Assembly: GCF_013085345.1 (NCBI RefSeq)
Contig: NZ_JABFAJ010000011.1
Coordinates: forward strand, 166,745-230,744
DNA from: Isoptericola sediminis
GTDB lineage: Bacteria; Actinomycetota; Actinomycetes; Actinomycetales; Cellulomonadaceae
Direction: 5' to 3'
Length of the DNA: 64,000 nucleotides
Below the pieces are notes generated by a model. That model saw only the letters and a list, made by a program, of their open reading frames with translations. It made no database searches and was not told the DNA's origin. Positions 60,623 through 64,000 of the stretch are shown here, piece by piece; within the stretch, counting starts at the first letter, position 1, and every line of letters begins with the position of its first letter. A program made the position numbers and the translations under genes.

Positions 60623-61389
60623 GCGGCGTCCTCCGTCGTGTCCGGGGGACGGGCGTCCCAGCGGTAGCCGACGCCGAACACGGTCACGAGCCGCGTGGGG
60701 GCGGACGGATCGGCCTCGACCTTCTCCCGCAGCCGCCGCACGTGCACGGTCACGGTGGACCGGTCGCCGTACTCCCAGCCCCACACCTCGCGCAGCAGCG
60801 TCTCGCGGTCGTGCACCTGGCCGGGGTGGGCGAGGAACCAGACCAGCAGGTCGAACTCGCGGGCGGTCAGCGCCAGCTCCGAGCCGCCGCGCAGCACCCG
60901 GTGGGCGGCGACGTCGACGGTCAGGTCGCCGTCGCGCAGGGTGCCCGACGGCGGTGCGGACGCGGGCGACGGTCCGTCCTGCGCGGCAGGGCTCTCGCCT
61001 GCCGGGGCGGCGCCGTCGGCCGGGGTGCCCGCCCGCCGCAGCACGGACTGCACGCGCAGGGTGAGCTCGCGCGGGCTGAACGGTTTGGTCACGTAGTCGT
61101 CCGCCCCGACCTCGAGGCCGGTGATGCGGTCGTCCTCCTCGCCGCGGGCGGTCAGCATGAGCACCGGCAGGCGGGGCCGGTCCGCGCGCAGCCGCCGGCA
61201 CACCTCGATCCCGTCCAGGCCGGGCAGCATGAGGTCGAGGACGACGGCGTCCGGCGGCCGCTCGTGGGCGGCGACGAGGGCGTCGACGCCGTCGGTCACG
61301 TGCTCGGCCGCCATGCCGGCGCGCTCGAGGTAGGCGACCACCACGTCGGCGACGGTGGTGTCGTCGTCGACCACGAGGACCCGGACCAT
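60619..61389 (-). CDS. OmpR/PhoB-family response regulator
   Basis: 256 residues. Receiver domain (about 1-120) with phospho-acceptor D52 in AVVLDLMLPGLDG, acidic pair VVDDD, and lysine in DYVTKPF. A 35-residue Pro/Ala/Ser linker joins the winged-helix effector (about 155-245): TVDVAAHRVLRGGSELALTAREFDLLVWFLAHPGQVHDRETLLREVWG, TVHVRRLREKVE and TVFGVGYRW. Encoded upstream of and overlapping its histidine kinase. Its targets are unknown; the secreted protein at 61555 is directly divergent. Confidence 0.94.
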   Translation of the reverse strand: MVRVLVVDDDTTVADVVVAYLERAGMAAEHVTDGVDALVAAHERPPDAVVLDLMLPGLDGIEVCRRLRADRPRLPVLMLTARGEEDDRITGLEVGADDYVTKPFSPRELTLRVQSVLRRAGTPADGAAPAGESPAAQDGPSPASAPPSGTLRDGDLTVDVAAHRVLRGGSELALTAREFDLLVWFLAHPGQVHDRETLLREVWGWEYGDRSTVTVHVRRLREKVEADPSAPTRLVTVFGVGYRWDARPPDTTEDAA

Positions 61390-61554
61390 GCAGTCAGCCT
61401 AGGCCGTGGAGAGCGTCGCGGACGGCGTCGAGCGGGCACGTCAGCGGCCTGTGAGCACCCCGTAAGACGCTCGTCATGGACCTGCGGAGCGGTGCGCGGT
61501 GGGCTGGACGCAGAGGGCCGGCCACCGGGGTTCGGTCCCGTGAGGAGGACGATC

Positions 61555-62010
61555 ATGCACCGCAACCGCACGCTCGCCGTCGCCGGGTCGCTGGCGCTCG
61601 CCGCCGGGGCCGTCCTGGTCCCTGCCGTGGCCGCGCAGGCCGGGGTCAGCCAGGGCACCGCGTTCTACGTCGACGGCGTCGCCTACCGCACCGTCGCGAC
61701 ACCGAACGACCTGTCCGGCACCGGGGCACCGGACCACTCGTTCGACACCATCTACGACCTGGGCGGCGCCCAGGCCAACGTCGCCGAGGCGGCCCCGGGC
61801 GACACCGACTACAACGGCGGCCGCTGGCAGGTCACCGCCGTGCTCTACGAGGACTTCGACGACGTCCTGGAGGCCGGCGACCTGAACGACGACGGGATCC
61901 TCGGGTCGGCCGAGGAGGTCGAGGCCGCGATCGACGCCGGCGCAGCCATGGACGGCGGGGTCGTCGCGTCGTTCACCTGCCCGGTCATCCCGTTCCCCGG
62001 CGGGCGCTGA
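61555..62010 (+). CDS. Small secreted protein, hypothetical
   Basis: 151 residues from the ATG at 61555, with GAGGAGGA upstream. Clear Sec signal peptide (TLAVAGSLALAAGAVLVPAVAAQAG), cleavage near residue 30. The mature part is acidic, has one cysteine near the end (FTCPVIPFPGGR) and a DLNDDGILGSAEEVE stretch that resembles an EF-hand-like calcium loop. No family recognised. It is divergent from the two-component operon and could be its target. A 19-bp inverted repeat follows at 62033-62099. Confidence 0.65.
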   Translation: MHRNRTLAVAGSLALAAGAVLVPAVAAQAGVSQGTAFYVDGVAYRTVATPNDLSGTGAPDHSFDTIYDLGGAQANVAEAAPGDTDYNGGRWQVTAVLYEDFDDVLEAGDLNDDGILGSAEEVEAAIDAGAAMDGGVVASFTCPVIPFPGGR

Positions 62011-62032
62011 CCCGGGGCTGCTCGCCGGCGCG

Positions 62033-62099
62033 TCTGGTCGGCAGCTCGTGCTCGGCTCGGCAGCTCACGCTGCCGATCCGGCACGAGCTGCCGACCAGA
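62033..62099. repeat. Nested inverted repeat: 19-bp arms around an 8-bp hairpin
   Basis: Arms 62033-62051 and 62081-62099 are perfectly complementary. The 29-nt centre itself contains TCGGCAGC-TCAC-GCTGCCGA. The word TCGGCAGCTCGTGC in the outer arm is nearly the same as TCGGCAGCTCACGC in the centre, so the block arose by duplication. It lies 23 nt after the secreted-protein stop, between two co-directional genes, and may terminate transcription. Confidence 0.75.
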
Positions 62100-62172
62100 T
62101 CGCTGTCGGGCGGAACCTCTCAGCACCGCCGCTGCGTCTAGGGTGCATGGAGCCTCGGGAGCAGGAGCGTTG

Positions 62173-62775
62173 ATGGGCGAGATGATCCAGGTACCGATCG
62201 CCTCGCCCGGGACGACGGACACCGCCCGGGCACCGTCGACCGCGGTCCACGAGGAGGCCACGCCGACCACCGCGGTCGCCGAGTTCACCGCCTTCGCTCG
62301 TGCCCGGACCGCGGGGCTGTACCGCATCGCCTACCTGCTCTGCGGCGACGAGCACCGGGCCCACGACCTCGTCCAGACGGCGCTGGAGCGCACCTATCGT
62401 GCCTGGCCGCGGATCAGCAGCGACCCGTTCGCCTACGCGCGGCGGGTCGTGGCGACCTCCCGGATCGACACGTGGCGCCGCACGCGCCGTGAGGTGCTGC
62501 GCGACCCGGCCCCCGGGACGTCGGACCTCGGCACCTCCGAGCACGCCCCGGACCACGCCCGGCGCGTCGCCGAGCGGGACCGGCTCGTGCGCGCCCTGCA
62601 GATGCTGCCCGAGACGCAGCGCCGCGTCGTCGTGCTGCGCCATCTGCTGGACCGCAGCGAGCAGCAGACCGCCGACGAGCTCAACCTGGCCCGCGGCACC
62701 GTGAAGTCCGCCGGGTCGCGCGGGCTGGCCGCCCTGCGGGCCGTGCTCACCACGACCACCGAGGAGGACGCGTGA
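62173..62775 (+). CDS. SigE-family RNA polymerase sigma factor (ECF type)
   Basis: 200 residues from the ATG at 62173 with AGGAG 5 nt upstream. Region 2: EFTAFARARTAGLYRIAYLLCGDEHRAHDLVQTALERTYRAWPRI, then DPFAYARRVVATSRIDTWRRTRRE, the SigE-family form common in actinobacteria. Region 4: LPETQRRVVVLRHLLDRSEQQTADELNLARGTVKSAGSRGLAAL. The stop overlaps the next gene's GTG start by 4 nt. It carries a 45-residue N-terminal extension of unknown role. Confidence 0.9.
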   Translation: MGEMIQVPIASPGTTDTARAPSTAVHEEATPTTAVAEFTAFARARTAGLYRIAYLLCGDEHRAHDLVQTALERTYRAWPRISSDPFAYARRVVATSRIDTWRRTRREVLRDPAPGTSDLGTSEHAPDHARRVAERDRLVRALQMLPETQRRVVVLRHLLDRSEQQTADELNLARGTVKSAGSRGLAALRAVLTTTTEEDA

Positions 62776-63974
62776 ACGCCCAGGACCCGCTCCTCGCGGA
62801 GCTGCGCGAGGTCGTCGACCACCTCGAGGTGCCACCCGGCCTCGACGCCGACCGGATGGCACGGCGCGCGGTGCGCCGTGTCCGCGCGCGCCGCGTCGCG
62901 CTCGCCGGCGGGACCGGTGCGCTGGCTCTCGTGCTCGCCGTCGGCGGTGTGCAGGCGTTGCCCGAGCTGGTCGACCGGCCCCTCACCGGTGCGGTGCTGC
63001 CCGGCGGTCCCGGACCGAGCGAGACGGTGCCCCGGGCGGCCGACGGCGCCGCGGACCGCGTGCGGGTGTGGCTCGGGCCGGTGGTCGTGAGCCTGCCCGC
63101 GGACTGGGAGACGGTCGACAAGACCATCGGCCGTGCCGGATACCACGTGGTCAGGGGGCGGACAGGCGAGATCTCGCAGCTCTCGGTCGAGGTCGACGTC
63201 ATCGACCGGGAGGAGTCTCGCTTCGGCTGGCAGAACCTCAGCAACACCCTGGGTGAGGACGTGACCTTCCCCGATATCCCCGGTGCGGGCCTGACGGTCA
63301 TGCGCGTCGCCGTCACGCCCGAGCGTGCGCTCCGTGCGGTGCTGACCCTGCGCACGGCGACCGGCGAGAGGTACGAGGTGACCATCGGCGACGTGCCGAT
63401 CACCGACGACGGGCACGACATCCTGCAGGACGTCGTCGACCACCTGCGGGTGGAACGGGAGGCGCAGCCCGGGGGCGGACAGGCCCCTCAGGACCTGCCC
63501 GCGGAGCTCCCGGCGGGCTTCCGGGAGATCGAGGTCGGGCGGCTTCGTCTCGGCGTCCCGGAGGCGTGGCGCACCGTGGAACCGTGGGTGGACGATCCCG
63601 GGGCGGTCATGGTCGTCAGTCGCGAGGACGGGGTCGACGGCCCGTGGGGCGTCCCCGCCGTGATCGCGGTCCGGCCGACGCCGTCCAGCGCAGCCTGGAT
63701 GGTCTCGGGGAGAGCGGACTTCCGCCTCGACGGCGCTCGCCGAGTGATCGTCACCCACATGTCGGAGTCCTACCGTGGCGATCCGGTGGACGGGAAGGGG
63801 AGCGCAGTCGACATGGCGGGCGTCCGGATCGACGTCGAGCTCGACGACGGAGCGCTGTACACCGTGCACCTCGAGCTGCCCCTCGCGCCCACCGGCGACT
63901 ACTACGGCGGCCTCCCCAGGGGTCACCACGATCTCATCCCCAAGATCCTGGGATCGCTGCGCGTGGCCGACTGA
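62772..63974 (+). CDS. Single-pass membrane protein downstream of sigma factor, hypothetical
   Basis: 400 residues, GTG start overlapping the SigE stop. A 45-residue basic cytoplasmic N-terminus (ARRAVRRVRARR) precedes one helix (VALAGGTGALALVLAVGGVQALPEL). A large extracellular domain follows with two similar beta-rich halves: VWLGPVVVSLPADWETVDK near residue 100 and RLRLGVPEAWRTVEPWVDD near residue 255. The gene position is that of an anti-sigma or sigma-coupled sensor; no anti-sigma motif is visible. Confidence 0.6.
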   Translation: MNAQDPLLAELREVVDHLEVPPGLDADRMARRAVRRVRARRVALAGGTGALALVLAVGGVQALPELVDRPLTGAVLPGGPGPSETVPRAADGAADRVRVWLGPVVVSLPADWETVDKTIGRAGYHVVRGRTGEISQLSVEVDVIDREESRFGWQNLSNTLGEDVTFPDIPGAGLTVMRVAVTPERALRAVLTLRTATGERYEVTIGDVPITDDGHDILQDVVDHLRVEREAQPGGGQAPQDLPAELPAGFREIEVGRLRLGVPEAWRTVEPWVDDPGAVMVVSREDGVDGPWGVPAVIAVRPTPSSAAWMVSGRADFRLDGARRVIVTHMSESYRGDPVDGKGSAVDMAGVRIDVELDDGALYTVHLELPLAPTGDYYGGLPRGHHDLIPKILGSLRVAD

Positions 63975-64000
63975 TCGCGGACCTGGTCGGCCGGTCGTCG

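Overview
The window is 64 kb of very GC-rich chromosome with dense, short-spaced genes, many GTG starts and 1-4 nt start/stop overlaps. Together with a glycine-cleavage operon behind a tandem glycine riboswitch, an FBP zinc-finger protein, a SigE-family sigma factor, a Tad pilus locus lacking an outer-membrane secretin and a MetP/MetS-type transporter pair, this points to a Gram-positive high-GC actinomycete, probably of the Micrococcales (Cellulomonas/Promicromonospora-like). The genus is a guess from gene content. No tRNA, rRNA, CRISPR array or IS element was recognised.

Layout. 0-5.3 kb: cut-off NAD(P)-binding oxidoreductase, low-molecular-weight phosphatase, alpha/beta hydrolase, DUF1992 protein, aminotransferase, small membrane protein and divergent LysR regulator. 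5.3-10.1 kb: tandem glycine riboswitch and gcvP-gcvT-gcvH. 10.1-13.7 kb: small LuxR-type HTH protein, Nudix hydrolase, VOC protein, P-loop kinase, MOSC protein, FBP protein. 13.9-17.6 kb: metF-metE on the minus strand behind what reads as an S-box (SAM-I) riboswitch whose closing helix includes the metF ribosome-binding site. 17.7-25.3 kb: quinone oxidoreductase-like protein, NYN/OST-HTH protein, acyltransferase, App1-like phosphatase, DoxX-like protein, Tag glycosylase, macrodomain protein, DUF2254 protein.

25.4-33.5 kb is a complete actinobacterial Tad/Flp pilus locus: divergent prepilin peptidase, Flp pilin, TadE- and TadG-like proteins, CpaB, CpaE/TadZ, TadA, TadB, TadC, then a PspC protein. 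33.6-35.6 kb is the most unusual part: a single lower-GC gene (AlbA_2/Schlafen plus GHKL-type ATPase plus winged helix) between two perfect 49-bp direct repeats. The repeats are the 3' end of the adjacent hrpA gene, and the distal copy still reads as an HrpA C-terminus with its own stop codon. This looks like a site-specific insertion at the hrpA 3' end.

35.6-57.4 kb: hrpA, SIP-family flavoprotein, M20 amidohydrolase, lipoprotein, 5-oxoprolinase genes (pxpA and a fused pxpB-pxpC), secreted VanY-type carboxypeptidase with a Ser/Pro tail, DUF2087 and YbaK proteins, STAS protein, winged-helix protein, alditol oxidase-like flavoprotein, MetP/MetS-type transporter, and a polar amino-acid ABC transporter. 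57.4-64 kb: two sigma-factor/membrane-protein gene pairs, each beside a gene for a small secreted protein, with an OmpR-type two-component system between them, suggesting an envelope-signalling region. Several long perfect inverted repeats sit just downstream of genes and look like terminators or extragenic palindromes.
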